Assembly (NCBI GenBank): GCA_009377575.1
Contig: WHTU01000004.1
Span: 48,090 to 112,089 of the forward strand
DNA: 64,000 nucleotides
Source of the DNA: Nitrososphaeraceae archaeon
GTDB lineage: Archaea > Thermoproteota > Nitrososphaeria > Nitrososphaerales > Nitrososphaeraceae
Direction of reading: 5' to 3'
Shown here: piece after piece, positions 38,270-47,433 of the stretch
Layout: the number at the start of each line of letters is the position of its first letter
Position numbering within the stretch: the stretch's first letter is position 1
The notes under the pieces: generated by a model
Databases searched by the model: none
What the model was told of the DNA's origin: nothing
What the model saw: the letters and a program-made list of their open reading frames with translations, nothing else
Made by a program: the position numbers and the translations under genes

Positions 38270-38725
38270 ATGGTTAATATGCCTCTCATACAGACATCAG
38301 CTATGATGATGACGACATTAATAGTGCTAGCAGGCATCATATCTATAATAATTATAAACACTGAAGCATTTGCGCAAAATCAAACACCATTGAATCAATC
38401 TGGTGCTGGAATGATAGATTTAAATGTACAAGGAGTATCTGCGTTCGTTCCAGAAGGCAGAGATATCTATACAATAACTGGAGAAGTTTTTAACAATAAC
38501 ACCTTCCCCTTCAACAGTGTTCAAGTATCAACAACATTATATGATAACAATAGCCAAGTCGTAGGTGTAGGTTCAGGATATACTTCCCCATCAGGCATTC
38601 AACCAGGTCTGAAAGCGCCTTTTAAAATCGACATATTTGGAGGTGAAATAAGGGGAGGTATTGATGCAATCAATAACTACACATTACAAGTTGCCGGAGA
38701 CCTTCAAGTACAACTTTTTCAGTGA
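38270..38725 (+). CDS. Exported FxLYD-like protein
   Basis: I use the ATG at 38270; the TTG at 38258 lies inside the transposase remnant. A signal peptide (MMMTTLIVLAGIISIIIINTEAFA) precedes a beta domain: YTITGEVFNNNTFPFNSVQV, TLYDNNSQVVG, then LKAPFKIDIFGGEI. That order (strand, LYD turn, PGxxxPF strand) is that of the FxLYD domain found in secreted archaeal and bacterial proteins. Function unknown. Confidence 0.7.
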   Translation: MVNMPLIQTSAMMMTTLIVLAGIISIIIINTEAFAQNQTPLNQSGAGMIDLNVQGVSAFVPEGRDIYTITGEVFNNNTFPFNSVQVSTTLYDNNSQVVGVGSGYTSPSGIQPGLKAPFKIDIFGGEIRGGIDAINNYTLQVAGDLQVQLFQ

Positions 38726-38841
38726 TACACATATTTCAACTTCCGTATACGAGATCGAGTGGTAGCTTCCTTTAACATTCTTGCCATAACTTTTTTTACC
38801 TTTTATTAGGATGCTGTCAGTATTTTTTCTGGAAATAACCC

Positions 38842-39135
38842 TTGCAGGGTAATGCACAGTTAATTATTTTCAGAGCCTCAAATGATGGTGGCACCACCTT
38901 CGGAGATAAAATCAATGTAAGCAATACTAATGACACTGACTCAATAAATGCAGAGATAGTAACACAAGGAGAAAATAATGTAATAGTTACATGGTGGGAG
39001 AGAGCAAATGCAACAAGCAACGAACCAGTTCTGAGAGTAAGCACAGATAACGGTCAAACATTTGGTCCCTTAATGCAACTTGCTAATAACGGAACAATGG
39101 GCAGTAGCGGCAACACGACGGATGGAGAAAATTAA
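38842..39135 (+). pseudogene. BNR/sialidase-repeat protein fragment
   Basis: 97 residues with two BNR-like repeats (FRASNDGGTTFGDKINVSN, then VSTDNGQTFGPLMQL), the same type as the full protein at 46034-47329. There is no signal peptide and the TTG start lies mid-repeat, so it is a 5'-truncated copy. Confidence 0.6.
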
Positions 39136-39173
39136 TTAGGAACCTTAGCTGATAATCAAGAACCGCACATAAA

Positions 39174-39232
39174 GTAGGACGACCTGTCTCTTTCCTTTCG
39201 AGTAGGGTTCGTTAAACTTTGGTCGCACTAAG
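39174..39232. repeat. Degenerate hairpin repeat copy
   Basis: The left arm AGTAGGACGACC (39175 onward) faces GGTCGCACTA near 39221-39230. The pairing is partial. It is the outermost recognisable member of the dispersed hairpin family. Confidence 0.35.
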
Positions 39233-39496
39233 AAAATACACCGTATTGTATAAAAGGTTTCAAAAGTCTAGAAGTCTAGAAGTAATAGGCCAAGAATGAA
39301 AACTACTACGGAAAAGGACTTGACCTACCACTTCTACCATATTAGCAGCTCTACAATCAGACTAAAGTTTAAAAACCTACCGTAAAGTTTTTCGGTATTC
39401 AATTTGAAGTTATGAGGGAGGTCTATTAAGTATGGTTAAGATCTTTCAGTAACTCTAAAAAGATTGAATGTATAATATATGGAGTACCTTAACTAT

Positions 39497-39551
39497 GGTA
39501 GTTCGACCAGATTTTGCTCTCGAAGGCTTCATCTTTGGTCGAACTACTATT
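39497..39551. repeat. Hairpin repeat copy with near-perfect stem
   Basis: GGTAGTTCGACCA pairs with TGGTCGAACTACT across a 30-nt loop, giving an uninterrupted stem of about 12 bp. Member of the GGTAG...CTACC family. Confidence 0.7.
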
Positions 39552-39646
39552 TCTAATAGCCAGTAACCATTTTATAGTCTATTGTACACACAAACAATGT
39601 TGCAATAGACCCGTATCGCATCAAGTCTGTTGGCAACGGTAATTCT

Positions 39647-40352
39647 GGTAGGATGGCCAATTCTTTCCTGCACAATTTCATGGTCATCCTACCATTATAC
39701 CAAAAAAATTAGGTTGATAACAATACCAAATGTCGTCAAGGTAGCCGGTCATTCGTTTCATCATACGTCATTCATTTATCTGTCGTCTACCTTTTTAATT
39801 ATATACCAAAAAGGACTTATAGTTTGTATTCTAATAATTAAATACCAAACTGACGACCTATAAGGTAGACGGCCACCATCTCTTGGCACTGAATAAATAA
39901 TGGTCGTCATACCTTTTTCCATAATATGTTTCGGCATAACAAATATGCCTATTCACTCAACTTTTTTATATTATGTTTGTGAATGAAGCGGCCGCAGTAC
40001 ACAGAAGTACTGTTGATGTAGACAGCAGCGCGTCGTAACGTCTAGTATAAGGTAGGCGGCCCGTGTATTCTGCGCTCGGAGCATCCAAACGGGTCGACCT
40101 ATCTTTTATTTATTCTCATTCGTTAGAAAATACCAAAAAGACTTTAAACCTGAATAACTAAAATAATAATATCAAATGATCGAAAAGGTAGTGGCCGTAG
40201 TCTGCTATCACAACCGATTTATGGTCGTCCTACCTTTTTCAAATAATACACCAAAAAACTTTTAGTCTGGAATAACCTTATATATGAATACCAGACTGAC
40301 TGACGATCAGGGTAGTGACGGCCAGTTTCGACAGGTTCTGGCCATCCTACCT
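39647..40352. repeat. Array of six imperfect-palindrome repeats
   Basis: Six hairpins of 47-66 nt occur at 39647-39693, 39738-39796, 39862-39918, 40049-40107, 40183-40239 and 40310-40352. The consensus left arm is AAGGTAGnCGGCCA and the right arm TGGTCGTCTACCTTTTT, with loops of 12-35 nt. Arm changes are often matched on the other side (for example GGTAGGATGGCCA with TGGTCATCCTACC), so the stems look maintained. Spacing is about 90-190 nt. Several right arms end in a T run, as in transcription terminators. Confidence 0.8.
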
Positions 40353-40410
40353 GCATTTGTTACTAATTATAGAATAACAATGTCCTGAGCGTAAAAGTGT
40401 TAAAATATCG

Positions 40411-40668
40411 CTAACGACTCCATAACTTAGTCCTAGCGAAAGAGATAATTGGCGAATATTCGAAGCATTGCAAACAGAAATTAACCCAAGTGAAAATTAC
40501 ACCAAAATAAACAGCAACAGGTGCATCTCCTCCGCCACCGATCAGTTTATTCTTAACCTCCAGTGCTTTCTCACCATGCCCACTATCGCCTTTTTCTAAT
40601 AAATAGAGCGTAAAATCTGAGGCATTATGATATATCGTCAAGTTTAGCTCGCTGATATCCGGTAGCAT
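40411..40668 (-). CDS. Small hypothetical protein, doubtful
   Basis: 85 residues starting MLPDISELNLTIYHNASDF. It contains a Gly-rich turn (KLIGGGGDAPVAVYFG) and a hydrophobic stretch. The first 55 residues look protein-like and the last 30 less so. No family recognised. It borders the hairpin array. Confidence 0.35.
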   Translation of the reverse strand: MLPDISELNLTIYHNASDFTLYLLEKGDSGHGEKALEVKNKLIGGGGDAPVAVYFGVIFTWVNFCLQCFEYSPIISFARTKLWSR

Positions 40669-40759
40669 CTTTAACTTGATACATACGCAAGCATAGGCAT
40701 AAGTATACCATTGATAACTACAAAAAACTTTTATAGACTATACAAGTGATCGGTGAGAA

Positions 40760-41176
40760 ATGACAGCAGACGATACAGCAGAATTACATAACGCGCCAGC
40801 TGTAACAGCACCTAAAAAAGAATGGGAATCATACATACATAGCCTTGGTCCTAAGGAAGCAGAAGCACTTTACATCAAACTTAGGAATATCACTTACATG
40901 TCAGATGAATTAAGGACAATGATGCAAGATATGGTTGATGAAGTAGATATAGCATATCATAAGGCAGCAATTTGCATTAATATATTCCATGATGTGATAA
41001 AGAAAGGAGGTTATCCAGAAGATAAAGTATTAGAAATAGTAAAGAAACATCTGGAAGGAGGACAATATATAGATCATCAGCATATGGATAGAATTTGGAA
41101 ATATGGCCTAGAACGAAAGAGTAAGAAACGAAACGAGGGTACTAGAAAACCAAGGAAAAAGCAACGTACTAAATGA
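40760..41176 (+). CDS. Hypothetical helical protein
   Basis: 138 residues, mostly helical and charged, ending in a strongly basic tail (RKSKKRNEGTRKPRKKQR). The middle (MMQDMVDEVDIAYHKAAIC) suggests coiled packing. The tail may bind nucleic acid. No known family. Intact ATG start and good coding character. Confidence 0.6.
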   Translation: MTADDTAELHNAPAVTAPKKEWESYIHSLGPKEAEALYIKLRNITYMSDELRTMMQDMVDEVDIAYHKAAICINIFHDVIKKGGYPEDKVLEIVKKHLEGGQYIDHQHMDRIWKYGLERKSKKRNEGTRKPRKKQRTK

Positions 41177-41483
41177 TACCTTCAACACCAAAGCAGGAAT
41201 CGGTAAGAGAGCATTACCCATTTTTAACAAGCAAGGCAAGGCTTAGTTTTACTTAGCCAGAATGAGAACATAACTAACAAGGATGTTCTTCAATTGAGAA
41301 GGATATAGAGATTAACATACGCTTACCTAATAGAATATCATTGAACATAGTAGTAAAATGAAGTAACAACTAGGACTAGGCGTATATGTCGGACTGTTAC
41401 AACAAAAAAAGCGCGTGAACCACGTCTTTAAGTATACCCACATCAGATAATCTTTAAGTTATACGGCCCATTACCCTATCCGT
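41177..41483. other. Intergenic, nothing identified
   Basis: About 300 bases with a TATA-like AGTTATACGG near 41457, close to the start of the hydrolase gene. Nothing else noted. Confidence 0.4.
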
Positions 41484-42752
41484 TTGTCATTAAAAATAGT
41501 AGCAATAGTTCTTTCTGTTTATTCTATATCCTTTTTATTTTGTGGTGTAGCTCTCACAGTTCATTCTCAGTCAGACTTACATACAACAAAATATAGAAAT
41601 ATGGTTATAGAGTTGGGGAATGGTTTAAAGACTAATGCTAGGCTAAATCTTCCAGCTAATGGGGACGGTCCCTTCCCAGGTGTTCTTCTTGTACCTGGCA
41701 CTGGACCTGTTGATATGAATGAAACTCTAGCCTTAGTTCGTATCGATAACGAAACAGGCTCAGTTGTATACCCTCCTGCTAGACCATTCTTTCAAATCGC
41801 TGAATATCTTTCAGAAAGAGGTTTTGCAGTATTACAGTATGACAAGAGAGGTGTAGGTGCGAATTTCACAATTTTGGATAACAATGTATGGGGGAATATA
41901 ACATTTGACGATCTAAAACAAGATGCAGAGAATGCACTAGATCTACTTATACAGCAACCAGAAGTTGATGCTAACCATGTAACTCTAGTTGGACATAGCG
42001 AGGGTACAATGATTGTCCCAAGAGTTGCAATCGACAATCCAGGAAAAGTAGATAACATTGTTCTGATGGGAGCGGTAGCACAGAACACGCGTGAATTACT
42101 TTACTTCCAGGTAGTTACGAACCGAGTACTCTACGCTCAACAGGTTCTAGACCATAATCACAATGGATTAGTGTCAGTACAAGAAGCATTGGAGAATCCT
42201 GTTTTCAGCGCTTTGACTGGAAATCTCACTCTATATCTTACTCAAAACTTTACTACTGCCAATGGAACAACAGTACAACTGCATCCCCAATATAATACAA
42301 ATAATGATACGTTCATAAGTATTAATGACGAACTCAAACCCAGGTTAATAGACGGTCTAAAGTCAATAGCAGTCGTGACCCCAGATGGGAAGTGTGGTTT
42401 ATCTACTCTATGTCCTATCTGGCTTGCATCACATTACGCTCTGACACCTACTTTGGATATCATAAGTAAAGTTCCTTCCGATACATCTATTTTAATACAA
42501 CAAGGAAAGAATGATTCAGAAGTCCCAATACAGCAAGCATTTCTTTTACAGCAAGAACTGACACAAGTAAGACATCCTGATCATACTTTGATGACATATC
42601 CGGATCTCGGCCATAATTTCTATCCTTCGTCTCAATGGTTGAATGTTGATGGACCAATGGAACAAACGGTTCTGGAAGATCTTTTTGACTGGCTTTCAGA
42701 TCCAGTCAGAGACTTTAAGAAATTAACGATTTTATCTTCACAAATATCCTAG
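41484..42752 (+). CDS. Secreted alpha/beta hydrolase
   Basis: 422 residues. A signal peptide (IVAIVLSVYSISFLFCGVAL) is followed by an alpha/beta hydrolase: LLVPGTGPVDMNET (oxyanion region), LQYDKRGVGAN, and the nucleophile elbow GHSEGT. The acid is likely Asp in GKNDSEVP, and the base His is in YPDLGHNFYP. This is the dienelactone-hydrolase/Bem46-like exported esterase type. An insert of about 110 residues between the nucleophile and acid (EF-hand-like DHNHNGLVS) lies over the active site. The start at 41484 is TTG. Confidence 0.82.
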   Translation: MSLKIVAIVLSVYSISFLFCGVALTVHSQSDLHTTKYRNMVIELGNGLKTNARLNLPANGDGPFPGVLLVPGTGPVDMNETLALVRIDNETGSVVYPPARPFFQIAEYLSERGFAVLQYDKRGVGANFTILDNNVWGNITFDDLKQDAENALDLLIQQPEVDANHVTLVGHSEGTMIVPRVAIDNPGKVDNIVLMGAVAQNTRELLYFQVVTNRVLYAQQVLDHNHNGLVSVQEALENPVFSALTGNLTLYLTQNFTTANGTTVQLHPQYNTNNDTFISINDELKPRLIDGLKSIAVVTPDGKCGLSTLCPIWLASHYALTPTLDIISKVPSDTSILIQQGKNDSEVPIQQAFLLQQELTQVRHPDHTLMTYPDLGHNFYPSSQWLNVDGPMEQTVLEDLFDWLSDPVRDFKKLTILSSQIS

Positions 42753-43040
42753 TTATTAGCAGATTCCTCATCTAAACCTGTAACGCATACTGGCCTAGAT
42801 TCTACGCAAAATCCATTATAAGCTGCTATCTATAGATTGTAGTATCTAGTGAAGATTGCGTAAAACTCATGAAGGAATGCCGTCTACAATTAGGCTTCAC
42901 AACTATATGGTCGTCTACCTTTGATATTAAATTTTACAATATACCGGTATTCATTTGGAAGAACAAGTAACCAAGTTCCGGAATGTCTTTTATATAAAAT
43001 ATAATATAAAATGTGAGCGTATCAGAAATCGGCGTAGTTT

Positions 43041-43542
43041 GGTAGTGGCGGCGGCCAGTCCTTTCCTTTCAATTGGACAAATTCTCCGCCGCACTACCAT
43101 TCTCATTTCATAATCTCACAATTGTGTCTGGCACCCTTCCGTTTGCAGTAGGATATTTCTTTACAAAATTCGTTTGTTCCTTATGTCTAGGATTCTCACA
43201 AGGCAATAGTTTGTACCATAAGACATGCTCCTAAAAACTTCAGCAGTCTAATATTAAATAACCAAGTAACTCTTCCTTTACTTTTATTTTCTAACAGTTT
43301 TATAATATGTTATACAATCAATGGCAGTGGGGAACATAAGTCACTCATCATGAACCTCACTGTTCAATCAAAGAATACGAGGTAGGCAACCAGGGTTCTT
43401 GTCTCACAAACGTCCTGGTTGTTCTACCATTCTTAAAAATACTAAAAGTCTAATAGTTTGAAATATCATGTATTGATACTTCAACAGAAGGTAGGTGACC
43501 ACGACGCATATGACGTGCCGCTCATTGGTCGTCTACCTTTTT
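43041..43542. repeat. Second cluster of the hairpin repeat family
   Basis: Copies at 43041-43100 (GGTAGTGGCGGCGG with CCGCCGCACTACC), 43381-43428 (GGTAGGCAACCAGG with CCTGGTTGTTCTACC) and 43488-43542 (AAGGTAGGTGACCA with TGGTCGTCTACCTTTTT). The sequence preceding the last copy, TACTAAAAGTCTAATAG, resembles flanks in the 39.6-40.3 kb array. The same family therefore sits on both sides of two genes. Confidence 0.75.
43108..43206 (-). pseudogene. Short paralogue of the CENPRH small protein
   Basis: A 32-residue frame from TTG at 43206: CENPRHKEQTNFVKKYPTA, then a divergent end. The same block (CENPRHNKHLKAFLKKYPTA) opens the 61-residue protein at 44578-44763. Homology stops at YPTA, so this is a truncated copy, ending a few bases from a hairpin repeat. 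Confidence 0.5.
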
Positions 43543-43572
43543 GATTTACTGAGTACATGATATTTTATATCT

Positions 43573-43878
43573 ATGTCCAATTTATCTAGACATAAGATGT
43601 CAAATAAAAAAGAAACGCCAGAAGAGATCATAATTAACAAAGGTGAAATAGTGTACAAGGAGTTAGAAGAGCGTGAAGGACGTGAAAGTACAGCAAGGGA
43701 TATACCAATAGAGTCATACGTATACGCTTACCTAAAAGCGATTGACAACGCATACAAATATCTTATCAATACTCACATTCACGATAAAATAATGGGTCCA
43801 CGACTAGATGGTCTAAAGGATAGTTTTAACCTAGTCATGGAAGATCTATGGTCATATTACAATGATAAGGAAAAGTAA
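43573..43878 (+). CDS. Hypothetical protein
   Basis: 101 residues, charged and helical (EIVYKELEEREGRESTARD, then SYVYAYLKAIDNAYKYLINT). It starts at ATG 43573, soon after a hairpin repeat. No family recognised. Confidence 0.55.
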   Translation: MSNLSRHKMSNKKETPEEIIINKGEIVYKELEEREGRESTARDIPIESYVYAYLKAIDNAYKYLINTHIHDKIMGPRLDGLKDSFNLVMEDLWSYYNDKEK

Positions 43879-43983
43879 GATTACTATTTTATAAAATCAG
43901 AAAAATGGTATGAGAGAAAAACTGATAGTCACTGCAAGAGCTCCGGATAAGATTTAAGAAAGGACATACGCCTTGGATAAGAA

Positions 43984-44196
43984 ATGAATCCACCAGTACC
44001 AGCAGAAGACGCACCGTTAAATATATGGAAAGAATTTCTGCATAGGATAAATGATGCAAACGTCAAAGAATTAAGCGACGAAGAGCTAATCCTATGTAAA
44101 AAGAAGAATGAAATGTTAGAGAAGCGTTACCACACACAAACACAAGCAATATTAGGAGAATTAAGGCGCCGGAACAGAATTTACGAATTAAAGTAG
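43984..44196 (+). CDS. Small helical hypothetical protein
   Basis: 70 residues, with a likely coiled coil (LSDEELILCKKKNEMLEKRY, then GELRRRNRIYEL). Proline-rich lead MNPPVPAEDAP. It lies about 100 bp after the 43573-43878 gene on the same strand, so they may share a transcript. Confidence 0.5.
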   Translation: MNPPVPAEDAPLNIWKEFLHRINDANVKELSDEELILCKKKNEMLEKRYHTQTQAILGELRRRNRIYELK

Positions 44197-44577
44197 ATTT
44201 ACTATGGAACTAAGACTGAGTAAATGATTCACAGCTCTTAGAACAGCTAAAACAACAAGTTCAAACACTACATATGATAAGCAAGCTTCTTCTTATTCAG
44301 ATTTATGTGATTGCTGGCAAATGCTTTCACTCCTAATAACTGAGAGGGATTAGTCTTTCTTTAATACCTCATCCTATCGGTAAGAGTTAGCCAAGACAAA
44401 TGAATATCATTTAAGTCATAGAAATTTAGTATTAAAATGAGACGTACCCGTGGCTAGTCGAATGGACCCAAAGTAATTCATTCTAGACCCAATTCCTTTT
44501 CTAATCTTATACTGTCTCCCGTTGACAAGAACAATATTTGTCGGGTTCGTTTCTCCGCTCGGGACTCATTGCACGCT
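44197..44577. other. Intergenic, nothing identified
   Basis: About 380 bases with no gene. Opposing frames over 44478-44690 are shadows of the small gene at 44578-44763. Confidence 0.4.
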
Positions 44578-44763
44578 TTATATCTTCTTGAATACTGTAC
44601 ATCTGACAACATTGACTGTATTCTTTTGTGGGTGTTCCAAATCAATAGCCCAGTCCTTGGGGTCCACATCAATGATTGCAAACTTCGCATTTGGTGAAGC
44701 TGTAGGGTATTTCTTTAGGAATGCTTTTAGATGCTTGTTATGTCTGGGATTCTCGCAATGCAT
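44578..44763 (-). CDS. CENPRH-type small protein
   Basis: 61 residues starting MHCENPRHNKHLKAFLKKY, then a strand FAIIDVDPKDWAID and a basic end. The single Cys with nearby His residues might bind metal. A truncated relative lies at 43108-43206, which supports the frame. Three other frames over this stretch are open by chance, so the call rests on that similarity. Function unknown. Confidence 0.55.
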   Translation of the reverse strand: MHCENPRHNKHLKAFLKKYPTASPNAKFAIIDVDPKDWAIDLEHPQKNTVNVVRCTVFKKI

Positions 44764-44859
44764 GGCAGGGTATAAACATAAGAACCTAAAAAATAGTAGT
44801 ATACTCAGCTAATCAAGATTCCAAAATCCTAAATATGGTTTGCTTTCTTCTTTAATCGA

Positions 44860-45132
44860 ATGGCAAAAGATGCTAAGGATGAACTTCTAATTCTTAAGAT
44901 GCTAGAAACTCCTGAGGGCAGGGAGGTAGTTAACACCTTTGGGAACACATTGGCTGAAACGGGGGACCCTTTTGCATCATTTGAAAGGGCTAAGCAAGTG
45001 GCCCAGGCCAATGGCTCATGGAAATTGATGGAAATTTCTGCCGGCTTAGATTTTCTAACGAAAGTAGCGCCTCTAATAATTCAGTTATTCCAAATTTGGA
45101 TGTCCAAGCAGGGCAAGAAGGACAAGAAGTGA
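44860..45132 (+). CDS. Hypothetical protein
   Basis: 90 residues, ending in a hydrophobic helix and a very basic tail (APLIIQLFQIWMSKQGKKDKK). The front is helical (ELLILKMLETPEGREVVNT). It may sit at the membrane or bind RNA. No family recognised. ATG at 44860. Confidence 0.55.
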   Translation: MAKDAKDELLILKMLETPEGREVVNTFGNTLAETGDPFASFERAKQVAQANGSWKLMEISAGLDFLTKVAPLIIQLFQIWMSKQGKKDKK

Positions 45133-45628
45133 ATACATGGTATAGAGACCGTCCTTTGTTGAACAGTCAAAAATAATCGACTAACGAGTTCTCATTAAGG
45201 CTTTCAAACGTAGTAATATTGTTACCTTTTAAGGGTCGGCTTCCAGTGGAACTTAAACTGGAATAGTAGAAAAATTTTTACTTGTTCCGAATCGTTCTTC
45301 TGAAGTATTCTAGACACTCCAAAGCCGTTATAGTCAGTTTTTCATATAACCTGGGCAGACGAGTGTTAATGATAATTATGATAAGGAGAAAAGCAACACG
45401 CTTTGACTTTTCCATAAAGCCCTTTGAAGGTCTTTCATTACACACATTCAAGGCGTAGTTACTGTTGTAGTGGTTATCCTCAATACGATTATATCAGTGG
45501 GTTTAAAGGGGGTTAGATTGGACTGTTTCTTATGCCTACAGACAATAGGCATGGAAAACAATTGGTAAGCATTGGTAAGCATTGGGAAGATGAGAGAGGA
45601 TATCTAAATGCCATCTAATGTAGAGTTT
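45133..45628. other. Intergenic with one inverted repeat
   Basis: About 500 bases. CTTCCAGT at 45240-45247 faces ACTGGAAT across ten bases, a possible hairpin after the preceding gene. A duplicated ATTGGTAAGC (about 45560-45580) is a simple tandem repeat. No gene. Confidence 0.4.
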
Positions 45629-45859
45629 TCATTGCTTGTATTGCCGCTGATGCATAAGCGGTAAGAATATGTACTTATAGCAAACCCAGAATTCACCCCA
45701 CTCTTTTCCACAATAATTACATCGAGATACTTGGTAGGACAAACTATCACTAGTACGATAATCAGGAATGATTGTTATGTTATAAGGTATACATCTGCAA
45801 CGTTCATCAGTAGCGGCGTTAGTAAAGTTACGAAATTTACTTATTATATGATTGCTCAA
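45629..45859 (-). CDS. Possible small zinc protein
   Basis: 76 residues from TTG at 45859. Cys residues occur as CRC and CNYCGKEWGEFWVC, similar to a split zinc ribbon with a beta hairpin between. No family recognised. The start is uncertain. Confidence 0.45.
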   Translation of the reverse strand: MSNHIISKFRNFTNAATDERCRCIPYNITIIPDYRTSDSLSYQVSRCNYCGKEWGEFWVCYKYIFLPLMHQRQYKQ

Positions 45860-46033
45860 GTCACTGTATCTGTAATCTAAAGAAGTTGTAACTTATTTAA
45901 TATTTCCACACGTATAAAATGAGCAGTAAAAACCTTCAGGAAAAAGAATAGGCAATATCATGTTGGTTCTATAAAAAAGCCAGTCTTCGCAGGAACAGTA
46001 ATTAATATTTGGATAGAAACAATATCTCAATCA

Positions 46034-47329
46034 ATGACCCTCATTAGTCCAATAGCTCCTATCTATTCGAAAGTCGTTTGTATGCTGAATCCTTCTTTAT
46101 CTTTAGCTATGGCCATAATATTGCTGCTGCTCTCAAATCTACCTGCAGTACATGCCAGCAACAATCTTGATAATACAAACCAGAAGAAGTTAGAATTTAG
46201 AGACACCATTAATCTTACCAACAATGAAAGAGATTCTGTCTATGGGCAGATTAGTACGTCGAATAATAATGTATATGTTGTTTGGCAGGAATCCAAGCCA
46301 GGAAGTGACCTGCGAAATTACGAAATACGGTTTAAACGTAGTATAGATAACGGCAGTAGTTTTTCACAGGAAATCAATCTTAGTAACAACACAGGCTTTT
46401 CAGAACATCCACAGGTATCATCAGCCGCTGATAATGTCCATGTAATATGGGCTGATGATACAAATGGAAATAAACAAGTCTATTTTAAGACAAGCAGTGA
46501 CAATGGAAATACATTTGGGGAAGCGATAAAACTAAGTAGTGACAGCTCAAGCTCGTTCAATCAGGATATAGCAGCCTTTGGTAATAATGTATATGCTGTT
46601 TGGCTGGAGAAGGCATTTTCTGGACCATATCGTGTGATGTTAGCTACTAGTGAAGACGGTGGAAATAGTTTTAGTGACCCTGTATCATTGAGTGAAAGTG
46701 CTAGTACGCAGAGCTATCCAAAAATTTCTGCATTTAACGGTCATGTATATGTTACCTGGAATGTAGAAGATCATCCCAATGCCAGTACTGGTATTAATGA
46801 GGGGGTTTTCTTTATCTCAAGTTCTGATAATGGTTCAACTTTTGGGAATGTATCTAAATTAAATACGGAAGAAAATGGTTTTGGTAAACCTCAAGTTGCT
46901 GCAGGCTTTGACAATACCGTTTACGTAATTTGGGGTGGGTCTAGTAAGAACCAGGTGAGGAGTATATATCTTGTGAAAAGCGATGATAATGGTAGAAACT
47001 TTGGTGATATAAAGAAGATTGAAGAGACTGAACAGGGTAAAATAAACAATCCTTTAAATGTTGAAATTGTAGTAGATGAAATTAACAGATTATTCATAGC
47101 ATGGCAGGACAGGGTTGGAACAGCATCAGTAGAAAAAGAAGATATCTTATCAGCAATCAGCCTTGATGGTGGTGAGAGATTTGAGAGTACTACAAATATT
47201 AGCAATAATGCAGATACTTCTGAATGTCCATCAATAGCGGTAAATGGAGATAACCTCTACATAACATGGGAGGATCTTACTCCGGGCAATCACGAGGTTC
47301 TCTACAGACATGGATTATTATCATTCTAG
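46034..47329 (+). CDS. Exported BNR/sialidase-repeat beta-propeller protein
   Basis: 431 residues. An N-terminal signal region (LSLAMAIILLLLSNLPAVHA) is followed by about seven repeats of the form VYVVWQE...SxDNGxxFxxxxxLS, the BNR/Asp-box pattern of sialidase-like propellers. No sialidase catalytic Arg triad or Tyr is evident, so I read it as a surface-binding propeller, not an enzyme. The fragment at 38842-39135 is a broken relative. Confidence 0.8.
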   Translation: MTLISPIAPIYSKVVCMLNPSLSLAMAIILLLLSNLPAVHASNNLDNTNQKKLEFRDTINLTNNERDSVYGQISTSNNNVYVVWQESKPGSDLRNYEIRFKRSIDNGSSFSQEINLSNNTGFSEHPQVSSAADNVHVIWADDTNGNKQVYFKTSSDNGNTFGEAIKLSSDSSSSFNQDIAAFGNNVYAVWLEKAFSGPYRVMLATSEDGGNSFSDPVSLSESASTQSYPKISAFNGHVYVTWNVEDHPNASTGINEGVFFISSSDNGSTFGNVSKLNTEENGFGKPQVAAGFDNTVYVIWGGSSKNQVRSIYLVKSDDNGRNFGDIKKIEETEQGKINNPLNVEIVVDEINRLFIAWQDRVGTASVEKEDILSAISLDGGERFESTTNISNNADTSECPSIAVNGDNLYITWEDLTPGNHEVLYRHGLLSF

Positions 47330-47433
47330 TGTTTAGGAGTAGGTGCGATTACTTGGTTATTACCTGTCGTGATTTTTTCTTCACCCCCTAAGTGATTCAT
47401 AAACTGGAGACTGCTTAACCATAGATCTAGTAA

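Larger units (their letters stand above)
39136..40410. other. Non-coding region filled by hairpin repeats
   Basis: Nearly 1.3 kb without a gene. It is dominated by the imperfect-palindrome repeats described separately. Flanking pieces also recur, with forms of TACCAAAAA, an ACTTT(T)AGTCTG-like stretch and ACTGACGAxC just before a hairpin. Confidence 0.6.
42753..43572. other. Non-coding region with hairpin repeats
   Basis: About 820 bases holding three clear hairpin repeats, a degenerate one around 42872-42927 (right arm ATGGTCGTCTACCTTT), and one short minus-strand gene fragment (43108-43206). Confidence 0.55.

Noticed and set aside
39174..43542. Hairpin array as a CRISPR
   Set aside because: The repeated parts are the paired arms, spacing is irregular (about 90-340 nt), arms vary between copies, and no cas gene is present.
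44478..44812. Two further open frames overlapping the CENPRH gene
   Set aside because: Shadow frames; only the CENPRH frame has a related copy elsewhere in the window.
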